From: Arthrobacter pascens
GTDB lineage: Bacteria > Actinomycetota > Actinomycetes > Actinomycetales > Micrococcaceae
Assembly: GCF_017052465.1 (NCBI RefSeq)
Contig: NZ_JAFHKT010000110.1
Coordinates: 1-53,098, forward strand
Direction: 5' to 3'
Length of the DNA: 53,098 bases
The notes under the pieces were generated by a model. It made no database searches, was not told the origin of the DNA, and saw nothing but the letters and a program-made list of their open reading frames with translations. The position numbers and the translations under genes were made by a program. Position 1 is the first letter of the stretch; each line of letters opens with the position of its first letter. Positions 1 to 8,590 of this stretch are shown here, in pieces.

Positions 1-170
1 ATAGCCAACAAATTAGCCAAGCAGTTCTGAGACACAACGCGACGATTCACGGCCCGACTCCGCTGCTACGGGCAGTTTGCTGCTGCTTGTCGAATAGCGC
101 GTGCATCTCAGGCCCTCAGGCCCACCCAACGGGTCCTGCATATATACCTTGGAGTCCAATAGGTCAAGCT

Positions 171-351
171 TTGTCCACACTCTGCGCGAAAAAAGCCTCT
201 GACCTGCGGAAACACTGTGCCCGAGGTGGGACTCGAACTGCATGCCGGCCCCTGCAAATACAGGGAACCGGCGAAAACATGCGGAATCCGGTCCGAACCA
301 AACCCAGTACCGCCCAGTCTGAAGCCAAGGGTGTGGACATTGTCCACACCC
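171..351 (-). repeat. att-like direct repeat, left copy (tRNA 3' end plus TTGTCCACA boxes)
   Basis: About 180 bp that align along their whole length with 33963-34141 in the same orientation. The best conserved part is 191-238, which read on the minus strand gives a tRNA T-loop (TTCGAGT), the 3' arm of the T stem (CCCAC) and the 3' acceptor strand CTCGGGC. The 5' arm of the T stem is not complementary and no tRNA body follows, so only a 3' fragment is present. Its ends resemble a class II tRNA such as Leu (inference). The copy starts with TTGTCCACA (171-179) and ends with an exact inverted repeat, GGGTGTGGACA (329-339), one T, TGTCCACACCC (341-351). It looks like an attachment-site remnant. 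Confidence 0.7.
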
Positions 352-662
352 TTAATTCGTCCCCCATGCACCTTCGAACAACACCACTCCCGACTTGTCA
401 CGTGAGTAAGACGTGGCGTTTCTGACGCGTGCAGGGACCAGCGCGTCCATTTGCAGCTCGACGCTCTGGCTAAAAGTACTGACACGGGTGTGCCCCAGTT
501 GCCTCCCCAGGCCATTCTGGCTCGAAAAGCCCGGTCGAAACAGTTGCACGATGAGGCGCGTTTCCGGGACGCAGGGGCTGGCATGCCCGTCCTCCCGACC
601 TGCCAATTTCAGAAGCCATCTGTACCAAGTGTCAGAAGTCGTCTGCACTGGCTGGGAGTCTT
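352..662. other. Gene-free stretch next to left repeat
   Basis: Between the repeat and the end of the GntR gene no reading frame resembles a protein family and no clear hairpin terminator is visible. The overlapping frames on both strands look like chance ORFs of high-GC DNA. Confidence 0.5.
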
Positions 663-1523
663 TTAGCGTGCGCCGCGTTCAAGATCGGCGAGTTCGGATT
701 CAAGTTGCTGTGTCAGGTTGCGTAGGCGCCGGATGTGTTCTTGGGATACGCGTCCGGGTTGTGATGTCACTTGCGCGTCGACATCGAAGACGGTGTTGGG
801 GCTGTGCCAGACGTTGAACCATTCAAGACCGTGGCCGAGCGCGTCACGGGTTACCCCTTGAAGCAGAAGCAGGGGTTCGCGGGTACCGGTATGGAGTTTT
901 TGAGCCAGGTCGGCACCTGCGGCCACGGCCTGGACCTGCCTGGGTCCGCCTGCCGGATGGTAGCCGTGCTCTCGCATGAGGCCGAGTAGTGAAGCGTTTT
1001 CCAGCAGTTCCCTGGTGAAGTGCGGGAAGAGGTCACGTGGCACCCAGGTGCGCATGAAGGCTACCGGGACCTCTTCCAGGTAGCGGATGCGTTCAATCTT
1101 CCATGTGTTAGTGGTGTTCAGGGCTTCTACCGCCGATTCTGGCGGGGCTGCCTGTTCGACGGCGATGACGTGGGTTCGCAGGCGCTGGCCGTGCGCGGCG
1201 GCCTGTTCGTCCAGCCCGCCGGCGCGCTGGATATGCCTGCGGAGGACCGGGGCGGCGGCCACGACGCTGCCGCGGCCGCGCTGACGGCGGATCAGCCCGA
1301 GGTCTGACAGTCCGGACAACGCTTGGCGTACCACGCTGCGGGAGACACCGAACTGTTTTTGGAGTTCCTCTTCGGTCGGAAGGGGAGAGCCGGGGAGCAG
1401 TGGCCGTTCCAGTATCTGCCGGTGCAGGATGTCCCGAATCTGCGCATGAAGGGGCGGCCCCTCCTCCCGGTTCAAGCCGTTAGCCCGCTCTCGGGGCTCT
1501 GCTCCGGCTGGTTGCACACTCAC
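663..1523 (-). CDS. GntR-family regulator, HutC/UTRA type
   Basis: Transcription factor of 286 aa. An N-terminal winged helix (about residues 20-85, with the typical PLPTEEEL and FGVSRSVVRQAL stretches) is followed by a UTRA-type effector domain that should bind a small acid or sugar ligand. I place the start at the GTG at 1523 because AAAGGAG lies five bases upstream; the longer frame opening at 1571 has no usable ribosome site. It is divergent from the permease and sugar-acid genes, and a GTAC-rich operator candidate lies between them, so it probably represses that operon and responds to a pathway intermediate. The family call is secure; the ligand is unknown. Confidence 0.88.
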   Translation of the reverse strand: MSVQPAGAEPRERANGLNREEGPPLHAQIRDILHRQILERPLLPGSPLPTEEELQKQFGVSRSVVRQALSGLSDLGLIRRQRGRGSVVAAAPVLRRHIQRAGGLDEQAAAHGQRLRTHVIAVEQAAPPESAVEALNTTNTWKIERIRYLEEVPVAFMRTWVPRDLFPHFTRELLENASLLGLMREHGYHPAGGPRQVQAVAAGADLAQKLHTGTREPLLLLQGVTRDALGHGLEWFNVWHSPNTVFDVDAQVTSQPGRVSQEHIRRLRNLTQQLESELADLERGAR

Positions 1524-1578
1524 ACTGACTCCTTTACCGCTCGAGCACATCATAGCCCGCGGTTGCTGCATCTCCCGC

Positions 1579-1608
1579 TTGACGGGTGATTCACACCACA
1601 GGTAATGT
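1579..1608 (+). promoter_or_regulatory. Probable promoter of the sugar-acid operon
   Basis: TTGACG (1579-1584) and TAATGT (1603-1608) are 18 bases apart, a good sigma-70-type match, about 65 bases before the permease start. The -10 element runs straight into the GTAC-rich operator candidate. Confidence 0.5.
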
Positions 1609-1624
1609 ACGTACTAATTGTACG
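1605..1624. promoter_or_regulatory. Candidate GntR/HutC operator
   Basis: Three GTAC units (1607-1610, 1611-1614, 1620-1623) form overlapping palindromes; GTAC-TAATT-GTAC is palindromic at its ends. The site overlaps the -10 box and the presumed start point of the permease operon and lies between the divergent regulator and its likely target. HutC/YtrA-type regulators use short palindromes rich in GT and AC, so repression is a reasonable inference. Confidence 0.45.
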
Positions 1625-1672
1625 GACTTGATCCGGCGACTGGAACATACAATGACGTAGAAAGGTCGAGTA

Positions 1673-2686
1673 ATGACGCAGCTGCACTTGAGGACCGGGC
1701 GCTCACGCGTACCGATGTTTGCCTTCCTCCAAAAGGTCCCCGCAGGCATGATGCTGATCCCGCTCATGCTGGGCGTGCTGATGAACACTTTTGCGCCCGA
1801 GGCCCTGAAAATCGGCGGCTTCACCACCGCGCTTTTCAAGGAGGGCGCCCTGACGCTGATCGCCGTGCTGATCCTCGCCACCGGCGCGCAGATCACCGGC
1901 AGCCACAGCGGCAAGGCCGCCGCCTCCACCACCACCGTGGTGCTGGTCTGCAAGACCCTGATCCCGGCCTCGATTGCGGTGATCCTGGGCCTGGTGGTCG
2001 GCATCGAAGGCATCGCAGGGGTATCAATCCTGGCGATGCTGGCCATCTTCGGCAACAGCAACGGCGCCTTGTGGCTGGCGTTCGCCGGCCAATACGGCGA
2101 TGAGCGGGATACAGGCGCCTACGTCGCCAGCGCCTTTGATGACGGACCATTCCTGGCCCTGATCTTCCTGGGCGCATCCGGGCTGGGCGACATCCCGGTA
2201 CTTGCCTTCGCCGCGGCACTGATCCCGTTCATCATCGGCCTCATCATCGGCGCAGTCGACCGGGAGTGGACGAAGGCCCTGGACCATGTACCGAACATCG
2301 TGATCCCGTTCATGTCCTTCGCTGTTGGTACCGGCATCAATCTGAAGACCGTGCTCACCGGCGGTTTCGCCGGGATCTTCCTCGGCCTGATCGTCGTCGT
2401 GTTCACCGGAGGCCTGACCTATCTCGGGTACCGGTTCATCCTTCGGCGCGGCTCCAAGAGCGGCATCGGATTCGCCGCCGGGACCACAGCCGGCAACGCC
2501 GTCGCCGTCCCCGCGGTAGTCGCCGTCGCCGACCCGAGGTTCGAACCCTTCGTCGCCTCCGCCTCAGCCCAGGCCGCCACCGCCGTCCTCGTGACAGCGC
2601 TGCTCGCCCCGATCGTCGCGTCCTGGGCCCTGAAGCGGGCCGGAGGCCTCCAGCCGGCCGATCCGGTCGTTCCCAGCTCAATCTGA
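1673..2686 (+). CDS. 2-keto-3-deoxygluconate permease family transporter (KdgT-like)
   Basis: Integral membrane protein of 337 aa with about ten hydrophobic segments, matching the KdgT family (2-keto-3-deoxy-D-gluconate:proton symporters) in length and in stretches such as GALTLIAVLILATGAQI and FAAGTTAGNAVAVPA. AAAGG precedes the ATG with suitable spacing. It is the first gene of an operon with a RuBisCO-like protein, a DUF1537 kinase and a dehydrogenase, so it probably imports a sugar acid. KdgT homologues occur in several acid-sugar pathways, so the actual substrate need not be ketodeoxygluconate; an apionate- or tetronate-like acid is equally possible. Confidence 0.88.
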   Translation: MTQLHLRTGRSRVPMFAFLQKVPAGMMLIPLMLGVLMNTFAPEALKIGGFTTALFKEGALTLIAVLILATGAQITGSHSGKAAASTTTVVLVCKTLIPASIAVILGLVVGIEGIAGVSILAMLAIFGNSNGALWLAFAGQYGDERDTGAYVASAFDDGPFLALIFLGASGLGDIPVLAFAAALIPFIIGLIIGAVDREWTKALDHVPNIVIPFMSFAVGTGINLKTVLTGGFAGIFLGLIVVVFTGGLTYLGYRFILRRGSKSGIGFAAGTTAGNAVAVPAVVAVADPRFEPFVASASAQAATAVLVTALLAPIVASWALKRAGGLQPADPVVPSSI

Positions 2687-2723
2687 ACAACCCTTGAACA
2701 ATCCCTTTCTGGACGGAGAATCC

Positions 2724-3989
2724 ATGCGCGACCCGCGCTCGGTGCGTTGCACCTACTACCTAGAGTCCGAGATTGACCCCGAGAAGGCCGCAGCCATCAT
2801 GGCGGGCGAGCAGTCCAGCGGCACGTTCCTGCCGGTCCCCGGTGAGTCGGCCCGGATCCGTGAACGGCACGCCGCACGTATCTCGAATGTGCAGGAGCTC
2901 GGCTTCTGCCGGCCCTCCCTGCCATCAAGGTCAACTCCCGAGAAGGTCCGGGCGGCCCTCGTCACCGTCGATTTTCCGATGGAGAACGTCGGCACGGACC
3001 TGGCCACCCTGCAGACCGCCATCGCCGGCAACCTCTTCGAACTGGGCGATCTCTACGCCTGCCGCCTGCAGGACATAGCCCTGCCCGAGGACTTCGTCGC
3101 CGCCCACCCCGGCCCGGCCTTCGGCATCGAAGGGACCCGCAAACTCATCAGCCACGTCCAAGGCGTCATGGTCGGCACCATCGTCAAGCCCAACGTCGGA
3201 CTCTCCGAAGAGGAATTCCGGCTCGTGGTCCGCGACCTGGCGATGGCCTCCATCGACCTGATCAAAGACGACGAACTGATGACTGACCCCGCCTACCTGC
3301 CCCTGGAACGCCGGGTCGCGGTGGCCACCGAAGAAATCCGCGCCGCCGAGCAGGTCACCGGCCACTCCACCATGTACGCCTTCAACATCACCGGCGACCT
3401 CGCCGGACTGCGCAAGCGCCACGACCTCGTCGTCGAAGCCGGCGGCCGGTGCGTGATGCTGAACATCCCGGTCATGGGCCTGCCCGCCCTGGCCCTGCTG
3501 CGCAGCTTCGCCGAGGTACCGATCCACGGCCACCGCGCCGGGCTTGCCGCCTCGATGCGGTCCAAGGCACTGGGCATGGATTACCGGGTCTGGCAGCAGA
3601 TGGCCCGCCTCGCCGGCGCCGACCACCTGCACGCCAGCGGACTGGGCAGCAAGTTCTACGAACTGGACGAAGAGGTCGCCGCGAACATCCGCAGCCTGCT
3701 CGAACCCCTGGGTGCGACCATCGCACCGCTGCCCGTCCTGTCCTCCGGACAGAACGTCACCACCCCCGGACCCACCTTCGATGCCGTGGGCTCCACGGAC
3801 CTGATGATGCTCGCCGGCGGCGGCGTCGCCGCGCACCCGGACGGTCCCGGGGCCGGGGTGCGAAGCCTGCGCCAGGCATGGGAAGCGGCAGTGGCCGGCG
3901 TACCCCTCCAGGCGGCAGCGGACGAGCGCTCCCGGGCCGGGGACGATGCACTCCTGCACGCAGTCCAGACTTTCGGGAAAGGTGCCTGA
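2724..3989 (+). CDS. RuBisCO-like protein (possible OiaX-type 4-phosphate decarboxylase)
   Basis: A 421-aa member of the RuBisCO large-subunit superfamily. The start is the ATG at 2724, preceded by GGACGGAG; an upstream ATG at 2694 lacks such a site. Visible landmarks are TIVKPNVGLS (active-site lysine near 155), DLIKDDE with the lysine at 181 that is carbamylated in true RuBisCO, followed by the metal-binding acids, HGHRAG (His 268 and 270) and a shortened loop-6 region GLGSKF. KPN replaces the KPK of real RuBisCO, so CO2 fixation is unlikely. RuBisCO-like proteins paired with DUF1537 kinases include OiaX, the 3-oxo-isoapionate 4-phosphate decarboxylase of D-apionate catabolism. Assignment to that reaction is inference from the neighbourhood. 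Confidence 0.85.
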   Translation: MRDPRSVRCTYYLESEIDPEKAAAIMAGEQSSGTFLPVPGESARIRERHAARISNVQELGFCRPSLPSRSTPEKVRAALVTVDFPMENVGTDLATLQTAIAGNLFELGDLYACRLQDIALPEDFVAAHPGPAFGIEGTRKLISHVQGVMVGTIVKPNVGLSEEEFRLVVRDLAMASIDLIKDDELMTDPAYLPLERRVAVATEEIRAAEQVTGHSTMYAFNITGDLAGLRKRHDLVVEAGGRCVMLNIPVMGLPALALLRSFAEVPIHGHRAGLAASMRSKALGMDYRVWQQMARLAGADHLHASGLGSKFYELDEEVAANIRSLLEPLGATIAPLPVLSSGQNVTTPGPTFDAVGSTDLMMLAGGGVAAHPDGPGAGVRSLRQAWEAAVAGVPLQAAADERSRAGDDALLHAVQTFGKGA

Positions 3990-3990
3990 C

Positions 3991-5289
3991 ATGCCCGCAT
4001 TCGGTTTCGTCGCAGATGACCTCACCGGAGCCGCCGACGTCCTCGCCCAGTCGCACCGCTACGGCCTTGAAGCGGTCCTCGTCATCGGCGACGCGCCCCT
4101 GCCCGCTGATGCTGACGTCGTCGGAATCGCCGGGCCCTCCAGGTCCCTGGCCGGGGAAGCATTCGACACCCTGGTCCGCAGGGACCTGGCAGGCATCGCC
4201 GCTCTCAACCTTGAGGTGCTGCTCTACAAGGTCTGCTCCACCTTCGACAGCTCCACCACTGTCGGCAGCATCGGCCGTGGAATCCAGCTATTGCATGAGC
4301 AATTTGCCCTGCACGGGCCAATCCCCGTCGTTCCGGCCCAGCCAGCCTTTGGCCGCTACACCGCCTTCAGCAACCACTACGCGACCCATGCCGGCCAAAT
4401 TTACCGGCTGGACCGCCACCCGGTCATGTCCCGGCACCCGTCCACCCCCATGGCCGAGGCCGACCTGCGCCAGGTCCTGGCCGAGCAGCTCGGCACCGGG
4501 GAAGTTCCCGGTGCCATCCACCTGCCCGTCTATGAGGACGGCACCTTCAAGGACGCCTGGGCCGACCGCCGGCGGGAGCTCGGAGCACCTGCCTTCGTCG
4601 TGGACGCCGTGGACGAACGGCACATGGACGCCGTCGCCGAAGCACTCACGCGGGAAGAACACGGGCACGGTCCTTCCATCGTTGTTGGCTCCGGTGGAAT
4701 CATGGCAGCACTGGCGCGATCCATCTCGGATCAGACTCCGCGCACACCTGGACCGCAGCGGCCGTCAGGACCCGTACTGGCCATCAGCGCTTCAGCTTCC
4801 AGCACCACAGCAGAGCAGATCAACGACGCCATAACCCACGGTTGGGAGGACGTTCCCGTGCCTGCCGAACTGCTGCAGCGCCATGACACGACGGCCGTAG
4901 CCGCCCTGGACCGGCGCGTTTCAGCAGCCCTTCAGAAGGGCCGGAACGTCGTCGTCCACACCACCCGGGGTCCTGGAGATCCTCGCTATGGAGCCGCCAA
5001 ACCTGCTGATGCCGGCTATGTCGGAGCACTGATCGGAGGCATTGCAGCCCGCATGGCGACAGCCGGCCTCACCCGCGACATCGCCGTGTGCGGAGGTGAC
5101 ACCTCCAGCCACGCACTCATCGCCATGGGCGTGCGAGAACTGCGCGTTTCCGACCAGTTCGTCACCGCGGGCCCAATCCTGCAGGCCGACGGCCGCTCCG
5201 CGGTCGCCGGATGCCGCCTGCTCCTCAAGGGCGGACAGGTCGGCCCCACCAACATACTGCGCCGCTTCGCCGGCCAACTCCCCGACTGA
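3991..5289 (+). CDS. DUF1537 four-carbon acid sugar kinase family protein
   Basis: A 432-aa protein of the DUF1537 family, which phosphorylates tetronates and related oxo-acid sugars with ATP. The N-terminal GFVADDLTGAADV (residues 5-17) carries the DDxTGA substrate-binding signature, and the C-terminal VCGGDTSSHAL carries the GGDTS nucleotide-binding signature. The ATG at 3991 is one base after the stop of the RuBisCO-like gene and has GGAAAGG upstream, so the two are translated together. In known D-apionate pathways the equivalent kinase is OiaK (3-oxo-isoapionate kinase), whose product is the substrate of OiaX. The pairing here supports the same kinase-then-decarboxylase logic; substrate identity is not proven by sequence. 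Confidence 0.88.
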   Translation: MPAFGFVADDLTGAADVLAQSHRYGLEAVLVIGDAPLPADADVVGIAGPSRSLAGEAFDTLVRRDLAGIAALNLEVLLYKVCSTFDSSTTVGSIGRGIQLLHEQFALHGPIPVVPAQPAFGRYTAFSNHYATHAGQIYRLDRHPVMSRHPSTPMAEADLRQVLAEQLGTGEVPGAIHLPVYEDGTFKDAWADRRRELGAPAFVVDAVDERHMDAVAEALTREEHGHGPSIVVGSGGIMAALARSISDQTPRTPGPQRPSGPVLAISASASSTTAEQINDAITHGWEDVPVPAELLQRHDTTAVAALDRRVSAALQKGRNVVVHTTRGPGDPRYGAAKPADAGYVGALIGGIAARMATAGLTRDIAVCGGDTSSHALIAMGVRELRVSDQFVTAGPILQADGRSAVAGCRLLLKGGQVGPTNILRRFAGQLPD

Positions 5290-5343
5290 TACCCATCCAG
5301 GCATTCCCCACGCATCACCAGAACCAACGAAAGGCGGCCCCCA

Positions 5344-6387
5344 ATGCGGGCAGTAGTCAAAACCGCGGCCGAACGAGGCGTCACCTACGTCACCGACGCC
5401 GGAGACCCCAAAGCAACAGAAGGTACAGTCGTCATCCAGGTAGGGGCCGCATCCCTCTGCGGCACAGACCGGGAACTCTACGAATGGACCCCCTCCGCCC
5501 AGGCCTTCAACCTCAACCTCCCGGTCATCCTGGGCCACGAAGGCGCAGGCACCGTCGTCGAAGTTGGCCCCGGCGTCACCGGCCTAAAGGTCGGCGACCA
5601 GGTTGCCCTCGAAAGCCACCTCACCTGCGGCCAGTGCTTCCCCTGCCGCACCGGAGACGCCCACACCTGCGAACGCACAGGCATCCTGGGCATGCACATC
5701 GACGGCGTCTTCGCCCAATACGCCGCAGTCCCCCAGGACATCTGCGTCAAACTCCCCACAGGACTGTCCCTTGAATCCGGTGCCCTGCTCGAAGCGGCCG
5801 GGGTCGCCGTCCACGCCATCCAGCGCGCCGACTACTCCGTCGCAGGACGGGCCGTGCTCGTCAGCGGCGCAGGACCGGTCGGCCTCGTCGTCGTGAACCT
5901 GGCACTGCTCATGGGAGCCAGCCATGTCATCGCCGTCGACCCCAACCCCTACCGCCGCGCCCAAGCCGAAAAACTTGGCGCGACCGCACTCCATCCCAAC
6001 GACGGCATCATCGACCGCTGCCGGGAACTGACCGGCCGGCGCGGTGGCTTCGACGTCGCCTTCGAATGCTCCGGCGCTCCAGGCACCCTGGCAACCCTCT
6101 TCGAAGCCGTCCGCCGTGAAGCCACCGTCATCACCGTCGGCCACCCCAGCCGCCCCGCAGAAGTCGACATCGCAGCCCACATCAATAAAAAGGGCATCAC
6201 CCTGCGCGGAATCTTCGGCCGCCGGCTCTGGGAAACCTGGGAACAAAGCCTGCTGCTGCTGGACTCCGGAAAACTGGAACTCGACTGGCTCATCACCCAC
6301 CGCATGAAACTCAGCCAAATCGACGAAGCCGTAGAGCTGCTCACCGGAGACGCCTGCAAAGTGCTGCTGATACCGGACCTCGGCTGA
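5344..6387 (+). CDS. Zinc-dependent alcohol/polyol dehydrogenase (MDR superfamily)
   Basis: A 347-aa medium-chain dehydrogenase. The catalytic zinc ligands are Cys39 and the His65-Glu66 pair (GHEG), the structural zinc site is Cys95, Cys98, Cys101 and Cys109, and the NAD-binding glycine motif GAGPVG is at 175-180. Closest in style to threonine or sorbitol dehydrogenases. It lies 54 bases after the kinase and ends just before a terminator, so it is the last gene of the operon. It probably oxidises a hydroxy-acid, polyol or sugar in the same route, perhaps making the oxo-acid that the kinase uses; the substrate cannot be read from the sequence. Confidence 0.88.
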   Translation: MRAVVKTAAERGVTYVTDAGDPKATEGTVVIQVGAASLCGTDRELYEWTPSAQAFNLNLPVILGHEGAGTVVEVGPGVTGLKVGDQVALESHLTCGQCFPCRTGDAHTCERTGILGMHIDGVFAQYAAVPQDICVKLPTGLSLESGALLEAAGVAVHAIQRADYSVAGRAVLVSGAGPVGLVVVNLALLMGASHVIAVDPNPYRRAQAEKLGATALHPNDGIIDRCRELTGRRGGFDVAFECSGAPGTLATLFEAVRREATVITVGHPSRPAEVDIAAHINKKGITLRGIFGRRLWETWEQSLLLLDSGKLELDWLITHRMKLSQIDEAVELLTGDACKVLLIPDLG

Positions 6388-6436
6388 TCGAGCCGCCTAC
6401 GGAATTGCCCACCTAAAAGGCAGTACCAAGGTGACC

Positions 6437-6472
6437 AAGCGGGGCGTGCATACGACAGGCACACCCCGCTTT
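6437..6472 (+). terminator. Terminator of the sugar-acid operon
   Basis: AAGCGGGG-C-GTGC and GCAC-A-CCCCGCTT form a 12-bp stem with one mismatch around a nine-base loop, about 50 bases after the dehydrogenase stop, followed by TT. It is the only strong hairpin near this gene end. Confidence 0.6.
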
Positions 6473-7159
6473 ACCCTTCACATACAGATGCCCCATCTAA
6501 CGGCCGACGCTTCTTTTGGGTCGGGGTTGAGGGCCTCAGCCGAATCCTGATCTTTCAAGGTGATGGAACGGTAATTCACAAAGTCCTCCCCCAACCGCGC
6601 ATAGAGGACATGGCGGGCGCACAGCCCTGTCCAGATTGAAGGTCCAATTCACCGATAGAAGAAACCAACCTCTCTCAGCAAAGGGCATATGAGGCCGGAC
6701 AGTAGATAATCCCCGCGTGAGCTAGTAGAAACCTCCCTTATCCGTGCGCCCCGGAAGCTGGGGTGCCCATGCATCGTGCTGGTCCGGAAATCTGTTTTCC
6801 GAACTGCTGCTAACGGAGGCTTCAGAAACGGTCGTTATGATCACCCGGCTTGGACGACGTCCGCGGCGTGTTCGGATGTCTTGGCCAAGGCTCGGCGAAT
6901 TACCAAGACCAAGCATTGGCTTCCGGGCTGCCTGCCGCCCGGAAGCCAACGTGCATCATGGCGTTGCGCCTCCTTCGAACATGTCATGGCCGAAGAATAG
7001 AAGCGTGCATGACCGGGCGCGCCTTCCAGGAGCAACAGTGCTCGAAGCCACGCGGTGGGTTCTCCACGCTCGCCAACGAACTGACTTCCTGTAGCCGCTT
7101 TCACTTCCACCTGACCCCCCGGCCGCTCTTATGTCGGTGCTCTCGGCGGTGATTGTCCG
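6473..7159. other. Gene-poor stretch with possible coding remnants
   Basis: No intact gene. On the minus strand about 6480-6640 one frame reads plausibly as protein (for example YARLGEDFVNYRSITLKDQ), but it has no start or partner and I do not recognise it; it may be a remnant. A perfect 13-bp hairpin sits at 6916-6949. Nothing else stands out. Confidence 0.35.
6916..6949. repeat. Perfect 13-bp inverted repeat
   Basis: TTGGCTTCCGGGC (6916-6928) and GCCCGGAAGCCAA (6937-6949) pair perfectly around an eight-base loop. There is no T run on either side and no intact gene ends here, so it may be an orphan terminator of a lost gene or the base of a structured element. Confidence 0.6.
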
Positions 7160-7410
7160 GTGCCTGCATTCCCCATTCGAAGAGCCCGCCCCGCAGTGGC
7201 CATCCCGCCGGAGCGCATGCGCCACGACATCTCGGAGGACCGGATCCTCCTGCGCACGATCCAGACGGCGGAGACGTTCGGGGCGCTCCTTGCCAACGAA
7301 ATGCTCAAGCCCAACCCGGCCATGGCTGAACTGCCGCTGCACGCGGACGGCTACGACTGGATGTAGCGGCAGATGGATGCACTGGGCACCCGTTTCCAGG
7401 GAACGTCACT
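7160..7410 (+). pseudogene. Truncated DUF3841-like remnant
   Basis: The frame contains ERMRHDISEDRILLRTIQT, then a segment ending HADGYDWM, which resembles the N-terminal half of DUF3841 proteins (ILLRTIQT at the start and YDWM-(Y)-RQM further on). An amber TAG at 7364-7366 replaces the codon between WM and RQMDALG, where a tyrosine would be expected, and after roughly ten more residues similarity stops. There is no continuation of the family's roughly 180-residue length and no convincing ribosome site. It is best read as a dead gene. Family recognition is by eye and moderately secure. Confidence 0.45.
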
Positions 7411-7560
7411 GGTGAGCAGCTTCCCGAGGGATATTTCATTCCAGACCACAATCTCGACGAGCTCATGAACAGCCCATCTGCACAGGAAGTTGGCCGCCGT
7501 CCTTCGATAGATTGATTCGGTAAGGCTGGCCACTGGTAACCCGACTCATTTGGAGAAGAC

Positions 7561-8590
7561 GTGAAAGCGATTGTGTACGAAGAGACAGGTTCGTCCTCAG
7601 TGCTAAAGCTTCAGGACAAGCCGTTGGCTGATCCCGGCCCTGGTGAGGTCCGGGTCCGCGTGGTCGTCTCCGGGGTGAACCCTACCGACTGGAAGTCCCG
7701 GGCAGGCGGAGGAGGAAGCACCCCGCTGGCAGCACCGAAGGTTCCTAACCAGGACGGCGCAGGCGTGATCGATGAAGTCGGCTCCGGAGTGACAGGACTC
7801 AGCATCGGAGACCGCGTTTGGCTCTGGGACGTCGCCTGGGGCAGCAATGAGGGCACGGCACAGGAGTACGCGGTTGTACCGGCGGCCAAAGCAGTCCCGC
7901 TTCCGGATGCTGAATCCTTCGACACAGGCGCGTCCATCGGCATCCCCGCTTTGACAGCGCACCGAGCACTGACCTCGAACGAGGACGGCCCTGCCAGGCT
8001 CTCCCCCGGAGCCCTGGCGGGACGAACGGTACTGATCACCGGCGGCGCAGGCGCAGTGGGACACGCTGCCATTCAGCTCGCAAACTGGACCGGAGCAACC
8101 GTCATCACCACCGTCAGCGGAGACCGGAAAGCTGAACTCGCACGCCTCGCCGGAGCCCATACAGTCATCAACTACCGAACCGACGACGTCGTGACTGCCG
8201 TCCGCGAGGCAGCCCCCGGGGGAGTCGACACCATCGTTGACGTAAACGCTCCAGCCAACATCCACTCAGACGTGCAGGTGCTCAAGCCAAGCGGAACCAT
8301 AGCCATCTACGCCGCGAATCCCGGAGAATCAGTGACGGTTCCCATCCGTGAAAGCATGACGAAGAACATCCGCTACCAGTTCATCCTCACCTACACCGTC
8401 ACGGACGAGCAGAAACAGCACCGCCGCGGCCGCTGTCTCCGAGGCGTTGAAGGCCGGTGCGATGCGCGTCGGCGAAGAACACGGCCTGCCGCTAACCCGC
8501 TTCCCGCTCGAAGCGACCGCCGCGGCACACGACGCCGTGGAGCAGGGCACCATCGGAAAGGTGCTCATCGACGTCACACCATCATCCTGA
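7561..8590 (+). pseudogene. Quinone oxidoreductase-like MDR gene with a frameshift
   Basis: The GTG at 7561 has GGAGAAG upstream. The protein opens with MKAIVYEETG and has the zinc-free quinone-reductase layout of the MDR family: a GroES-like domain, then the NADPH-binding stretch LITGGAGAVGHAAIQLA. At about 8416-8424 the reading frame breaks after TDEQKQ: the true C-terminus continues in another frame (AAAAVSEALKAGAMRVGEEH, then LPLTRFPLEA) and stops at 8588-8590. One inserted base explains it. Without repair the ORF runs on into low-complexity Arg-rich translation to 8763. Either a recent inactivating mutation or a sequencing error. Intact it would be about 342 aa and presumably NADPH-dependent; it is followed by a TetR gene that may have regulated it. 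Confidence 0.75.

Noticed and set aside
185..245. Possible complete tRNA gene at each att-like repeat
   Set aside because: Only the 3' end is present; the 5' T-stem arm does not pair and no anticodon or D arm can be found.
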